Shown here: piece by piece, positions 10,800 to 21,679 of the stretch | Numbering within the stretch: position 1 is the first letter of the stretch | How the letters are laid out: the number at the start of each line of letters is the position of its first letter | Source: Ahaetulla prasina | Lineage: Eukaryota; Chordata; Lepidosauria; Squamata; Colubridae | NCBI RefSeq assembly: GCF_028640845.1 | Contig: NC_080543.1 | Coordinates: 4,150,459 to 4,214,458 of the forward strand | Direction: 5' to 3' | DNA: 64,000 bases | The notes under the pieces: generated by a model | Database searches by the model: none | The model's input: the letters and a program-made list of their open reading frames with translations, nothing else | What the model was told of the DNA's origin: nothing | Made by a program: the position numbers and the translations under genes

Positions 10800-11450
10800 T
10801 GTTTTTTCCTCTCCTTTCCTTATATACTGGAGAGAAAGGGATCACAAGAGAGTAAGTAGGTACACCACATGGATTTTTTCCCCTCTTTACCCTCCTCATA
10901 GAATGGAGTGATTGGAGAGAAAAGGATCACAAGAGAGTAAGTAGGAACACCACGTGGATTTTTTTTTCCTCTTTACCCTCCTCATAGAATGGAGTGATTG
11001 GAGAGAAAGGGATTGCAAGAGAGTAAGTAGGTACACCACTTGGATTTCCTCCCCCTTTACCCTCCTCATAGAATGGAGTGATTGGAGAGAAAGGGATTGC
11101 AAGAGAGTAAGTAGGTACACCACTTGGATTTTCCCCCCTTTACCCTCCTCATAAAATGGAGTGATTGGAGAGAAAGGGATCAAAAGAGAGTAAGTAGGTA
11201 CACCACGTGATTTTTTTCTCCCTTTACCCTCCTCACAGAATGGAGTGATTGGAGAGAAAGGGATCACAAGAAAGTAAGTAGGTACACCACGTGGATTTTT
11301 CTCCCTTTACCCTACTTATAGAATGAAGTGATTGGAGAGAAAGGGATCACAAGAGAGTAAGTAGGTACACCACGTGGATTTTTTTTTTCCTCTTTACCCT
11401 CCTCATAGAATGGAGTGATTGGAGAGAAAGGGATCGCAAGAGAGTAAGAA
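10800..11450. repeat. 84-bp minisatellite in MAP6 intron
   Basis: Seven to eight copies of a unit containing 'ggagtgattggagagaaagg', 'gagtaagtaggtacaccac' and 'ctttaccctcctcatagaat'. Unit starts at 10905, 10991, 11075, 11158, 11242, 11325 and 11412 give periods of 83-87 bp. Degenerate echoes lie at 11925-12060. Confidence 0.93.
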
Positions 11451-12104
11451 GGCCCCACCATGGGAACATGCTGGGCTGTTTGCATGGTGAGCTTGTGGCT
11501 GCCGTACCAGCGCATTGCTTTTGATGTGTATCTGCATGGCCCTGCCTGTGAATGCTACTGCTGAAAGATTGGGGAACTGGAATCTGAAATATAAAGGACT
11601 CAAAGCTAAGTGAGCTTTTTGCAGATTAGAAAAATGGAAAGAGATTATTTATCTAGTTTATTTTTTTTTTCATCTGTCTGATTACCTTCCTCAGCCATTC
11701 TCATCTCTCCTACAATACATATTAATATATAGGAAGACTTTGCTTACTTACTGCCTTGTTCAGCAATTGTTCGAATGGTGCTGGGAAAAAAATAACTTTA
11801 TGACCAAGGCCTGCATTTATGACCTTCACAGCATCCCTCAAAGACATGATTACCAATACATAATTGTTTAATAGTTAATATACCTTCCCCTCCCCCCCAC
11901 CTCATTCTCCAACATTTCAGAGTGGAAGGTTGGAGAAAAAAGGATTGGAAGAGAGGAGGCAGGCATATCGTGGAAACACATCAGAAGCGAAGTGCTGGCA
12001 GTCTGCCTGCTTACTCTCTTGCAATCCCTTTCTCTCCAATCTCTCTGCTCTACGCAAAGGGGAGAGAATCCTTAACAGGTCAGACTGAGTAGAGATTATA
12101 GAAA
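11450..12104. other. MAP6 intronic sequence, mostly unassigned
   Basis: 11740-11860 looks like a MITE remnant ('ggaagactttgcttactta'). Echoes of the minisatellite unit occur near 11930 and 12010. No exon is seen. Confidence 0.4.
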
Positions 12105-12570
12105 TTATAATATAATATAATATAACAACAGAGTTGGAAGGGACCTTGGAGATCTTCTAGTCCAACCCCCCTGCCCAGGCAGGAAATCCTACACCATCTC
12201 AGTCAGATAGTTATCCAACATTTTCTTAAAAATTTCCAGTGCTGGAGCATTCACAACTTCTGCAGGCAAGTCGTTCCACTTATTAATTGTTCTAACTGTC
12301 AGGAAATTCCTCCTTAGTTCTAAGTTGCTTCTTTCCTTGATCAGTTTCCACCCATTGCTTCTTGTTCTACCCTCAGGTGCTTTGGAGAACAGCCCGACTC
12401 CCTCTTCTTTGTGGCAGCCCCTGAGATATTGGAACACAGCTATCATGTCTCCCCTAGTCCTCCTTTTCATTAAACTAGACATACCCAGTTCCTGCAACCG
12501 TTCTTCATATGTTTTAGCCTCCAGTTCCCTAATCATCTTTGTTGCTCTTCTCTGCACTCTTTCTAGAGTA
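12105..12570 (-). mobile_element. CR1 LINE ORF2 3' fragment
   Basis: The minus frame 12557-12189 is a clean 122-residue stretch of the CR1 ORF2 C-terminus (MQRRATKMIRELEAKTYEE, LFSKAPEGRTRSNGWKL). It ends at an (ATAAT)n-like tail near 12105-12125. It is one of the better preserved copies. Confidence 0.93.
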
Positions 12571-12829
12571 AATTGTTTGACACCCCCACCCCCTCGCAGA
12601 GGGGACAGAAACGGAAAGAATTATCCGTATGCACTTTTTACAATGAAATTCACTTTTCAAACTGCAGAATAGGACACATATTTTCCTGGTTTGAAACTGG
12701 GGGAAAAAAAATAATTATGCTGGAACAGCTTCAGATTTTTTTTCTCCTGTGCCTGAAAGATTCAATTTTCACTCAGTTTGCGCTCAGTCTAAATCTGCTA
12801 AACATTGGTGGGTAATCCAGTTCAAAATC

Positions 12830-12972
12830 TGTCTGCAAGGTAGCCCAATCCTCTTGCCACACAGTCAGGAGGTTGTGAGTTCAATCCTAGGTAGAGGCAG
12901 ATGTAGGGTCACCTGCTTGGGCAGCGGGTTGGACTAGATGACCTGCAAGGTCCCTTCCAACTCTGTAAATCT
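12830..12972 (+). mobile_element. tRNA-like SINE head joined to a CR1 3' tail
   Basis: A B-box-like segment (ggttgtgagttcaatcct) is followed directly by the CR1 terminus ('gcgggttggactagatgacc', 'ctgcaaggtcccttccaact'). This is the architecture of a CR1-mobilised SINE. A related head in reverse is at 45545-45775. Confidence 0.55.
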
Positions 12973-13109
12973 GTTTACTGTTCTTTGCAACTGAGCATTT
13001 GGGCTGCAATGAGGAAGACTTGTTCAGTGCGCTAAAGAGTGATTTTATGCTCTGCCGTAGGGATGAAAAAATGTTTAGAATGTACAGTGTTGTACAACAG
13101 CATTGTTTT

Positions 13110-14022
13110 CAACCTACAGTAGTGGCCAAAATTGTGGAAACCTTTTGGGAAAAGTGCATTTTCTAAAACTAGCTAATAACACCACTTTTTTTTTTTTTTT
13201 TGGAGTAGTACCATAAAATGGTATATCATTGGAAAGATACTTGAATCAAGAATGTCATGCAAGAACTTTTATGAAGGATTTGCTATTAGAAGAGCAGTTA
13301 CAGTAGAAAGAAGAAAAGGGAAACACGTAGAAAAAATGAACTATACAAAAATGATCACCATAGAAAAAAGAGATCTACAAAAATGATCCCCATGTCAGTT
13401 AATACTTAGTTGGGTAACCTTTAGAGTGAATTAGGGCCTTACAACATCTTCCCATGGAGTGAACCAAGTCTTTTAGTTCTGCAGCTGTTATAATGTGAAA
13501 CCAAGATTGAATGATGGCTTCTAATTAACTGAGTTTTATTTCTGGGTCGCTTCTGACTAACCAGTTTTTTTCGTCGGCTCCATAAATTTTCCATTGGGTG
13601 AAGGTCTGGGCAATTCCCAGGCCATTCCAGCAGTGGAATAGGATTCTCTTGAAACTCCCCCCCCCCAAAAAAGTGGTGTTATCAAACCTCAAAAATACAC
13701 TTTTCCCAAAAGGATTCCACAATCTTTGTGGGCCTCTGGTGGCTCAGACTGCTAAGACAGTCTGTTATTAACACAGCTGCTTGCAATTACTGCAGGTTCA
13801 AGTCCCACCAGGCCCAACGTTGACTCAGCCTTCCATCCTTTATAAGGTAGGTAAAATGAGGACCCAGATTGTTGGGGGCAATAAAGTTGACTTTGTATAT
13901 AATATACAAACGAATGAAGACTATTGCTTAACATAGTGTAAGCCGCCCTGAGTCTTCGGAGAAGGGCAGGATATAAATGCAAATAAAAAAAAATAAAAAA
14001 AATTTGGCCACAACTATAGGCA
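13110..14022 (-). mobile_element. Tc1/mariner-type DNA transposon, degenerate, with nested SINE
   Basis: The left terminus 'agtagtggccaaaattgtgg' mirrors the right terminus 'aatttggccacaactatagg'. On the minus strand near 13640-13520, frames read as a relic of the transposase C-terminal block (PDLHPMENLWSRR, compare the Tc1 motif PDLNPIENLW). Internal deletions and frameshifts make it inactive. A SINE at 13729-13995 splits the right end. Confidence 0.8.
13729..13995 (+). mobile_element. tRNA-derived squamate SINE
   Basis: A box 'gtggctcagactgctaagac', B box 'ggttcaagtcccaccaggcc', body 'tttataaggtaggtaaaatg', tail 'gccgccctgagtcttcggag' then 'gggcaggatataaatgcaaa' and an A-rich end. The same family is at 27505(-), 42478, 44110, 52508(-), 53842, 61408 and 62280(-). 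Confidence 0.92.
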
Positions 14023-14605
14023 CCTTTAAAATGGGTGGACTTCAACTCTCAGAATTCTTCCTCTAACCATGCTTACTGGGGAATTCTGGGAATTGTAGTT
14101 CACCCACCTTAAACGTCGCCTATGTTTGTGAAACACCAATCTACAATAACGTTACAGTGGGTGAGTTTTAAAGCAGGACGAAGCATCCAATCCATGGACC
14201 GCATGCGACACCCACCCACGCCCCGGCACCCCATTTAAACATCCTAGCGCCCCGAGATTGCACGATTGCCGTTCCGTGGGCAAAATAACCCCGTTTGGTC
14301 TCTGCAGCACTTCGCTTTGGGGGATTTTTAAAATTAGAAATTGCAGATCGATGTCCCATCTCCAACTTTTAATCCCCAACCTCTCAAGAAAGTTACAAAT
14401 ATCCCCCCAATTTTTTTTTTTAGGGTGGGTAGTTTTAAGGGTAAAAATAACAACTTTGTTTTTTAGGGCAGACTCTGGCTTTCATTCTGCCTCTCAAAGA
14501 GAAGACGTAGAAAGCTAGGCACCCAAAACACGTTGATTGTTGGTTAAGAGAATCAAGATGGCAGTCCATGATGGTGGAATAGAAATTTTAGGTGCCACTG
14601 TGGGG
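14022..14605. other. MAP6 intronic sequence, unassigned
   Basis: Only a short inverted 'gaattctgggaattgtagtt'-type repeat at 14025-14115 is recognisable. No exon is seen in the rest. Confidence 0.4.
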
Positions 14606-14609
14606 GTCC

Positions 14610-15262
14610 TCTGGATCAGGGGTCTCCAACCTGATATGAGCCAGCAGTGTGCAGCAGCTGCTAAAAAAGCCAACACAGTTCTGGGCTGCATAAACAGAGG
14701 GATAGAATCAAGATCACATGAAGTGTTAGTGCCACTTTATAATGCCTTGGTAAGGCCACACTTGGAATATTGCATCCAGTTTTGGTCGCCACGATGTAAA
14801 AAAGATGTTTAGACTCTAGAAAGAGTGCAGAGAAGAGCAACAAAGATGATTAGGGGACTGGAGGCTAAAACATACAAAGAACGGTTGCAGGAACTGGATA
14901 TGTCTAGTTTAATAAAAAGAAGGACTAGGGGAGACATGATAGCAGTGTTCCAATATCTCAGGGGCTCCCACAAAGAAGATTTGGGGGTCAAGCTATTCTC
15001 CAAAGCACCTGAGGGTAGAACAAGAAGCAGTGGATAGAAACTAACCAAGGAGAGAAGCAACTTAGAGCTAAGGAGAAATTTCTTGACAGTTAGAACAATT
15101 AATAAGTGGAACGACTTGCCTGCCGAAGTTGTAAATGCCCGAACACTGGGAATTTTTAAAAAGATGTTGGATCACCATCTGACTGAGATGGTGTAGGGTT
15201 TCCTGCCTGGGCAGGGGGTTGGACTAGAAGGCCTCCAAGGTCCCTTCCAACTCTGTTATTCC
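14610..15262 (+). mobile_element. CR1 LINE ORF2 C-terminal fragment
   Basis: The frames encode [39 protein letters not shown] and RRATKMIRGLEAKTYKE, then the CR1 3' tail ending 'ggtcccttccaactctgtta'. It has a few stops and is a relic. Confidence 0.93.
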
Positions 15263-15350
15263 AACCTTGGCAACTTTAAAAAGCTGGCTGAGGAATTCTG
15301 GGAGTTGAAGTCCACAAGTTTTAAAGTTGCCAAGGTTGGAGACCCCTGCT
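15261..15350. mobile_element. hAT-like fold-back MITE
   Basis: A near-palindrome: 'ccaaccttggcaactttaaa' at the left and 'tttaaagttgccaaggttgg' at the right, ending 'agacccctg'. It belongs to the same family as the tandem units at 40974 and 56171. Confidence 0.85.
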
Positions 15351-15475
15351 CTGGATGGCCATTTGCCCAAGGTGCGCTGAGCAGGAGGTTAGACTTAAAT
15401 GACCTCTTAAGGTCATTTCCAAGGCTAGGATTTAGTGTGGGGCTCTGCATTATAGTTTCCCCGTTGAGTTAGAAC

Positions 15476-15822
15476 CATGATGGCGAACCTTTTCGACACC
15501 AAGTGCCCAAACTGGGATGCACTGCATGTACGTGTCCTGGAGAGCTGGAAACCCAAAGACCAGCTGGCTGGCATGTGCATGTCTGTTTTTGGGCCATTTT
15601 CTGGCCATTTTCAGGCCTGTTTTCAGGCTGTTTTTTTGGGCCTAAAACAGCCTAAAAACAGCTGGAAAAAGGCCTGAAAACTGCCGGAAAACAGCTGGAA
15701 AATAGCCGGAAAACAGCCTTGAGCACCGAAACATTCCGCCATCTTTTTGGGCGTGGGGTGACTTTGGGGTGACCCCCCCGACTTTGCCCATTCTCCGGGC
15801 ACTTCTGTTGGCTCTTTTTCCC
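15476..15822. mobile_element. hAT-like MITE (gatggcgaacctttt family)
   Basis: The left end 'catgatggcgaaccttttcg' matches the elements at 32504 and 32776. The internal part is a short-period repeat of 'caggctgttttt'/'aaaacagctggaaaa'. Confidence 0.6.
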
Positions 15823-15824
15823 CC

Positions 15825-16198
15825 CACTTTTTTTATTTTTTTAACAAAAAAGAACAACAATACATAACATACATTGACATAAAGCATATATGCCTTCTGT
15901 ACACCAGCTTCGTTTCCTTATTCTTCTCATATTTACATCCTTATTCCCACCCTCGTTTCTTTTAATTGTACTTTTCTTTTTTGTCCCATTCTCTCTTATT
16001 TCTTTTTTCTATCTATCTATCCTTCTAACTATTCATTTTCTTTCATGCATTGCCATTTTATATACATACATACATATATACACACACATACATATATATA
16101 GACTTCGTCGAAACGTCGCCAAGACACTTCCAATTTTACACGGGAGAAAACCCGAACAACCAAAGACCTATATACAAACACCCGTGAAAACCTCAGAA

Positions 16199-16284
<86 letters not shown>

Positions 16285-16963
16285 ATCTTCAGCTTCAGCT
16301 TCCATTGCTCCCAGAAGCACGAAGCTGAAGCCTGAAGATGACGAATGAGACTTCGTCGAAACGTCGCCAAGACACTTCCAATTTTACACGGGAGAAAACC
16401 CGAATCCAGCCAATTATACAATTTGTTCCATATTATGTAGTATTCCGACTCTTCTTTTTCTTTTAACTCCTTTGATAGTTTGTCCATCTCAGCACATTCC
16501 AAGATTTTGTTTATCACCTCCTCCTCCGTTGGTATATTCTCGTTTTTCCATTTCTGTGCGTAAGCTATTCTGGCTGCTGTTATTATATATAAAATTAAGT
16601 GTCCTATTTCCTTACTATATTTTGTGTTGAATATTCCCAACAGGAAGGTCTCTGGTCTCCAGTCTATGTGTTGATTAGTTATTTCTTCCAGCCACTTTTT
16701 AATTTTAACCCAGAATTTTTTCGCTGTTGGGCATGTCCACCACGTATGGTAATACGTTCCGTATATCTGTTGACACATCCAACATAGTGCTATTTGGGTA
16801 CATCTTGGCAAGCCTTGCAGGGGGAAGGTGCGATCTGTAAAACATTTTCAACTGGTTTTTCTTGAATGCCGCTGACTTTGTCATTTTTATATTTGTTTTC
16901 CACATTTTTTCCCCATTTCTCCAATTCTGTATTGTATCTGAAATCTTTTGCCCGTTTGACCAG
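15825..16963 (-). mobile_element. Antisense L1 LINE ORF2 C-terminal/3' fragment ending at MAP6 exon 3
   Basis: Minus frames encode the L1 ORF2 C-terminal region: FKKNQLKMFYRSHLPPARLAK, then CWMCQQIYGTYYHTWWTCP (the Cys-rich terminal block), then FLLGIFNTKYSKEIGHLILY. Upstream on the minus strand, VKRAKDFRYNTELEKWGKN matches the L1 block before it, so homology runs to about 16960. The A-rich 3' end is near 15825-15850. A (TA)n(TG)n microsatellite at 16204-16282 and two copies of 'acttcgtcgaaacgtcgcca' interrupt the 3' part. There is no duplicated exon sequence on the left flank. Confidence 0.85.
16204..16282. repeat. (AT)n(GT)n microsatellite
   Basis: About 17 AT pairs followed by about 22 GT pairs. 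It is flanked on both sides by the 'gacttcgtcgaaacgtcgcc' repeat (16101 and 16350). Confidence 0.95.
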
Positions 16964-17167
16964 GTGGAGAAGCCCAGCCCTCAGCCTTCTAAGCCAAAAA
17001 AGACGACCCCAAGCCATAAATCTGTGAAAAAGCCCAAAGATAAGCAGATGGCGTCTAGCAGGGCATCGAAAAAGAAGAGCCCAGAGACTCCCAGTAGAAC
17101 AGCTACGGCCGAGGACAAGGAGAAAAGTAAAGAAATTAACAATAAGTTGGCCGAAGCTAAAGAGTGA
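16964..17167 (+). CDS. MAP6: MAP6 exon 3, with in-frame stop or internal donor
   Basis: The acceptor is 'cttttgcccgtttgaccag' and the exon opens GTG GAG AAG. It encodes VEKPSPQPSKPKKTTPSHK, a Lys/Ser-rich middle, and KEINNKLAEAKE. This matches the human MAP6 block that begins VEKPSVQSSKPKK and ends NNKLAEAKE. Frame continuity with exon 2 is exact. After the last Glu codon comes TGA (17165-17167). The same bases offer a weak GT donor (AAAGA|GTGATT, exon end 17163) that leaves phase 2. Two products are possible: a short MAP6 ending here, or splicing to the terminal exon at 30489, which restores Glu. The basic Ser/Lys composition fits MAP6's microtubule and calmodulin-binding tail. The acceptor lies in or directly against L1-derived sequence. 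Confidence 0.92.
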   Translation: MEKPSPQPSKPKKTTPSHKSVKKPKDKQMASSRASKKKSPETPSRTATAEDKEKSKEINNKLAEAKE

Positions 17168-17174
17168 TTCACTG

Positions 17175-17692
17175 CAGTTACTTGCTGTTTTTTCCTGTCT
17201 CTCTCTCTGTTTATTTCTCCTTCTTCCCTTCCTCCTTTCCTTCCTTCTCTACACTCTTCTTCTTTCCTTCCTTCCCTTCCTTTCTTCTCCTTTCCTGTCC
17301 CCTCCTTCCTTCCTTCCTTCCCCGCTCCCCTTCCTCTCTTCACACTCTCTTCCCTTTTTCCTTCTTTTCCTCTCTCCTTCCTTCCTTCCTTCTACACTCT
17401 TCCTTCCGTCTTCCTTCCCTTCCTTTCTTCTCCTCTCCTCTCCTGTCCTTCCTTCCTTCCTTCCCCCTCCCTTCCCCTCCCTTTCTTCTCCATACTCTCT
17501 TCCCTTCTTCCCTCCCCTCCTTCCCTTCCTCTCTCTCTCTCCCTTCCTTCCCCTTTCCTTTCTTCTTCCTTCCTTCCATCCTTCCTTCCCCCCTCCCGTT
17601 CTTCTCTTCTCCAAACTCCCTTCCCTTCCCTTCCCTTCCTTCCTTCCTTCCGTCCTTCCTCCCTTCCTCCCTTCCTCCCTTCCCACAAAATT
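17175..17692. repeat. Long polypyrimidine (TTCC/CTTCC-rich) tract
   Basis: About 500 bases are almost purely C/T on the + strand, made of irregular TTCC, TTCCC and CTCTT units, starting some 20 bases after the MAP6 exon 3 stop. Open frames here on both strands are low-complexity artefacts. Confidence 0.95.
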
Positions 17693-17694
17693 AA

Positions 17695-18095
17695 TTAGAG
17701 ACTTCTAAATCAGCTTATGCTCTGGCTGTATTAGAAGCTCATTCCGTGTTGGGTTTTTAAGGAGATTAAAAACCTCCTTTAAGCATGTGAGGAGGGAATA
17801 GCGCACTTCTCTAAACGTGCACGAGGATTTTAAGCAGAAAGGTGGGAGCGGAGCCGGAGGTGTCTTCACCTTAAAAGTTACGAAACGTGGGTGGCTGTAT
17901 TTGCTTCTAAAACTCACGAAGCTGGCTGGGTTATAGGCAGGAAGGGTTCGGGGATGGGGGGGGGGAGGAGAAGAGGCAGGCGTTTTTCAAAAGTAAGCAA
18001 AATGGGGTATTTCCAACCCTCTTAAAAGCAAATCAAAAACTGACTTTGCAGATTGTTGAAAGACAATCCTTAGCCAGCATCAGCATCATCTTATT
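17695..18095. other. MAP6 intron 3 sequence, unassigned
   Basis: No repeat family or exon recognised. Confidence 0.4.
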
Positions 18096-18099
18096 CCAG

Positions 18100-18232
18100 A
18101 GGTCTTCAAACTTGGCCGCTTTAAGACTTGTGGACTTCAGCTCCCAGAATTTCTCCAGCCAGCATAGCTGGCTGGAGAATTCTGGGAGTTGAAGTCCACA
18201 AGTCTTAAAGCGGCCAAGTTTGAAGCCCCCTG
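18100..18232. mobile_element. Fold-back hAT-like MITE, near-perfect palindrome
   Basis: The left arm is 'cttcaaacttggccgcttta' and the right arm is 'taaagcggccaagtttgaag', enclosing 'cagccagcatagctggctgg'. About 130 bp with very high arm identity, which implies a young insertion. Confidence 0.9.
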
Positions 18233-18464
18233 TTTTATTCATTCAACATGAAACTCAGTCAACTGAATGTTTAAAACTGCGTTCACAAATACCATTGACT
18301 GGCGCTGATGGTTAATATGGGTTGCTGCCAGCATCCTAGGTATCAACCAAGTATCTCCATAAAATACGTATAATAATAATAATATTATTTGAAATGGTAT
18401 GGTGCAGACTCTTTGCTTGACAGTACCATACCCAGTATAATAATCTACCCACACAAAATAAGAA

Positions 18465-18850
18465 ATACAGGGACCCAGTGAGCCCCAAAATATCTGTTGC
18501 TGTGCGAAGCATTGACTGAGTTTTGCTCCCTTTGACCAGCTTTCGTGCCACGGTTGTTAAATGAACCGTTGCACTTGTTAAGCTAGTCCCGCGGTTGTTA
18601 AGTGAATCGGGCTCCCCCGCCCCCATTGACTTATCTTGTCCGACGGTCGCAAAAGGGGATCGATCCCCTGGCACCCCAGGACACTGGGACGGTCATAAGT
18701 ATGAATCTGTGGCCAATATTTTGATCACATGGACTGTAGGGAGTCTGCACCAGTTGTAAGTGTGAAAAACGGTCAGAAGTGACTTTTTTTCCGTGCCGTT
18801 GTAACTTTGAACGGTGGCTAGATGAAAGTGGAAGGCGACCTGCATTCACC
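18465..18850 (+). mobile_element. Squamate MITE (gtcacgtgacc family)
   Basis: Core phrases 'ttgttaagtgaatcgggctc', 'ggtcgcaaaaggggatcgat', 'attttgatcacatggactgt' and 'gttgtaactttgaacggtgg'. The left terminus is degraded. Confidence 0.8.
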
Positions 18851-19164
18851 AAATTGCAAAATCAATGAATAATATCAAAGTAAATCAATCAATAAATCTA
18901 CAAGTGACTGGCCCCTGGCATTCATCAACCTCTGGTGAGCCAGCTCACGATACTTTCCCCCCCCCCCAACGGTTTGAACAAACCGGATCCCCAGTTCTTG
19001 GCTATGAATTGAACAAACATTTGCAGCCCCGATCTGCGTGTTACACGCGTGCGTGGGCCAATCCTTCGCTGCCACCTCACACTCACCCGACCCCGTATAA
19101 CCTCAACACTTTTCAAATTAAAGTGGAGATGGAAGTATCTGGTACTGTCCAGATGCCCCCCCCC

Positions 19165-19275
19165 CCCGATTGAGGGATTGGACAACCATTTGTCTGAAAT
19201 GGTTTTAGGGTCTCCTGCCTGAGCAGGGGGTTGGACTAGAAGACCTCCAAGGTCCCTTCCAACTCTGTTATCCTG
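19165..19275 (+). mobile_element. CR1 LINE 3' tail
   Basis: 'ggacaaccatttgtctgaaa' to 'aggtcccttccaactctgtt'. A severely truncated copy. Confidence 0.85.
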
Positions 19276-19279
19276 TTGT

Positions 19280-21090
19280 TCCTTTATTTTTTAATTTATT
19301 TATTATTTTTATCTTAGGCGTACGCCTTCGAGAATAAGAGTTCCATCAAAAGGATCCTTTTAGTTGTCCTGATCGATCCATTTTCCCAATTCAACCAGCT
19401 GGTTGTTTTCCCACCCCCCCCTCAAAAAAAAAAAAAAAGGACATTAGATCTGAGGAAATATTGACTTTCCATCCATCTCTCTCTGCTCTTGGTCATCGTG
19501 TGATCCAGGACACAGTCTTTTTATTGAAAACAAATCGATTAGAAAGCTGGCATCAGGCCTGTCTTGCAAACTAGCCTAGATTGAGTGATGGTACCCATCG
19601 GGTTGCCGTTTTGGCCGGTCGTTAAATCTCCCCGGCACCCATTTTGTGAAAGCGCTCACAGCCTGCTTTCAGAAGTCCAGATGTGGCAGGGACCCACAGG
19701 TTGCCTATGGAAAAATTACTACCTGCTCTAAAGCTAAATATTGCAAGCGGGGGGGAAAAAAACTGCAGATTGCAGTTTTAAAGTCACCCATCCTAACAAG
19801 GCAGAGACTGTTAAAAAAAATATCTCCTGACTCCCCCCCCCTCCCCGCTCTATTATTTGCATCCATGTGTGATCATCTATTATCAGTGATGTTCTGCATC
19901 GTCATTTTAACAGGCGCAGATTTATTGAATCGTCTTTTGGAGAAGGGAAAAGTTGTGAAACCTGCTACCTTGACTCACTTAAAACTGGGGGGGGAAAAAT
20001 GAGACTTTTTAAAAGATTAGGCAGTTCATTTCCATGGTCCGTTTCGGATTTTTTTTAAAAAAAAGATAAACGCAAAAAAAGTATTTCCCCTCGACTCCTT
20101 TGCAAAACAAAAGCTGCCAGGTTTTTCTGGGTCTTTAAAAAATAATAATAATAATAATTTTGAAACGGTTCCTTGGGCAGAATAAAACAGCGGTGACGTT
20201 TCATTGTTTTTTTGGCTCCACGTCGCCAATTCGATTTGGCAATTATACCCATCAGAGGAGAAGAAGATTGAGACAGAAGGAAAGGCTAATGCTCCACAGA
20301 TAATATTTCCAGGGGAGGGGAGATATTGTAAGAAAAGGCCTTCGACTAATTATAAGGATTTATTTCCAGAGCATGAGATTATTTTAAAAAACAAACAAAA
20401 AACCCAACCAACAATGTGCAAAAAAGTAAGCAGAAATATAGGGACATTGGAGAAATAAGCGAAAAGAGAAATAGCTGTTTTTGCTAGAATGCCTGGCTAG
20501 GAGACATTATTTAAAGTGGGGAGTGGGGAGCAACTAGGATGGGGTGGGTGGGGGGTGGCGGGGAGGGGAGGGGTCGCAGTTGTACGATACATGGGTAACC
20601 CACGTGGTTGGCTTGAGTCCTGAAACGGATGATGACAAAAAAAAAAAAAATTGTAGCGTTTTTCTTGTGCGTGATGTCTCTGCTAGGGCTTGTGCTGGAA
20701 TGCTTTCCACTTATAAAGTACAGTGTCACGATTTCGCTTTTAACGATGTTATTTCTACGCCTAGTTGTGCTAGAAATGTAGTGTGTGAAGTGACTAGCCA
20801 AGAATTGTGTGTATGTCCGAAAATGGGGGCGTGTGGGAGGGCGAGGTTGTTTTTTTTTTAAAAAAGAAAGAAACTCCAGGGCTCTGGAGGAATTTAAGAA
20901 GACTCTCCAAAACCAGTTGGACCTTAAAAAATAATAATAATAATAATATTTTTTTGCCGGTATGATGACGGTTGCCGCATATAAAATGCAAATATCCTAT
21001 TTCATCTGCAGAATGGTGTATGTTGTGTCCCTGTATTTAATCCAGCAATTTCCCATTTGGGGAAAATGGAGGTTGAAAAAAAATAATAAT
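19280..21090. other. MAP6 intron 3, largely unique sequence
   Basis: I see no exon, RNA gene or named repeat beyond short homopolymers and (AAT)n runs (20140, 20930). It could be ordinary intron or part of a long 3'UTR if transcription passes the exon 3 stop. Confidence 0.4.
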
Positions 21091-21092
21091 AT

Positions 21093-21470
21093 CGACAGGT
21101 AGTCCTCGACTCGCGACCACAACGGAGCCCCCAAATTTCCGTGATTAAACGAGACGGTTGTTTAAGTAAGCTTTGCCCCGTTTTACAAGCTTTCTCGCCA
21201 CTGTTGCGAAGTGAACCACCGCAGGTGTTCAATCAAGAACACGGTTGTTAAGTGAATCATGGCTTTTCCCCCATGGGCTTTGCTTGTCAGAAGGTCGCAA
21301 CAGGGGATCGTGTGACCCCGGGACGTTTCAAACCGTCATAAATATGGGTCAGCCGCCTGAATTTTGATCACATGATGCAAGTGGGAACAACGGTCGTAAC
21401 TCAACGTTTTCCAGCGCTGTTGTAACTATGAATGGTCGCTAAACGAACTGTAAGTCAAGGACTACCTGAA
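21093..21470 (+). mobile_element. Squamate MITE, nearly full length
   Basis: Left 'caggtagtcctcgactcgcg' and right 'ctgtaagtcaaggactacct' are inverted termini. The core 'ggtcgcaacaggggatcgtg' is present. A second right end is at 21620-21680 ('gttgtaagtcgagggctacc'), followed by (TA)n(GT)n. Confidence 0.85.
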
Positions 21471-21679
21471 TTGCTATAGAAATAACAGCAAAATCTTCTC
21501 AAAGCCTGCAACGCAAAAGGAAAAGTATTTGTTCGTTTGCTCCATTGTGCTTATTTGCAACTTGCCAGGAGTGAAGGTGGGAAAAAAATCAGGGTTGATT
21601 TGACACCTTGGAAAAGGCTGGTCCAGAATGTAACTCTGAACGGCCACTAAATGAACTGTTGTAAGTCGAGGGCTACCTA

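Noticed and set aside
13729..13830. A and B boxes as a tRNA gene (also at 27046, 42478, 44110, 53842, 61408)
   Set aside because: Only the Pol III promoter boxes are tRNA-like. No acceptor stem pairing or anticodon arm is evident, and the units are dispersed SINEs.
16029..16811. 260-codon minus-strand frame as a gene
   Set aside because: It is the L1 ORF2 C-terminus fused through a TA/TG microsatellite; a transposon relic, not a host gene.
17164..17694. Long Ser/Phe/Pro-rich and Glu/Arg/Gly-rich open frames
   Set aside because: A low-complexity polypyrimidine tract with no start context or conserved residues.
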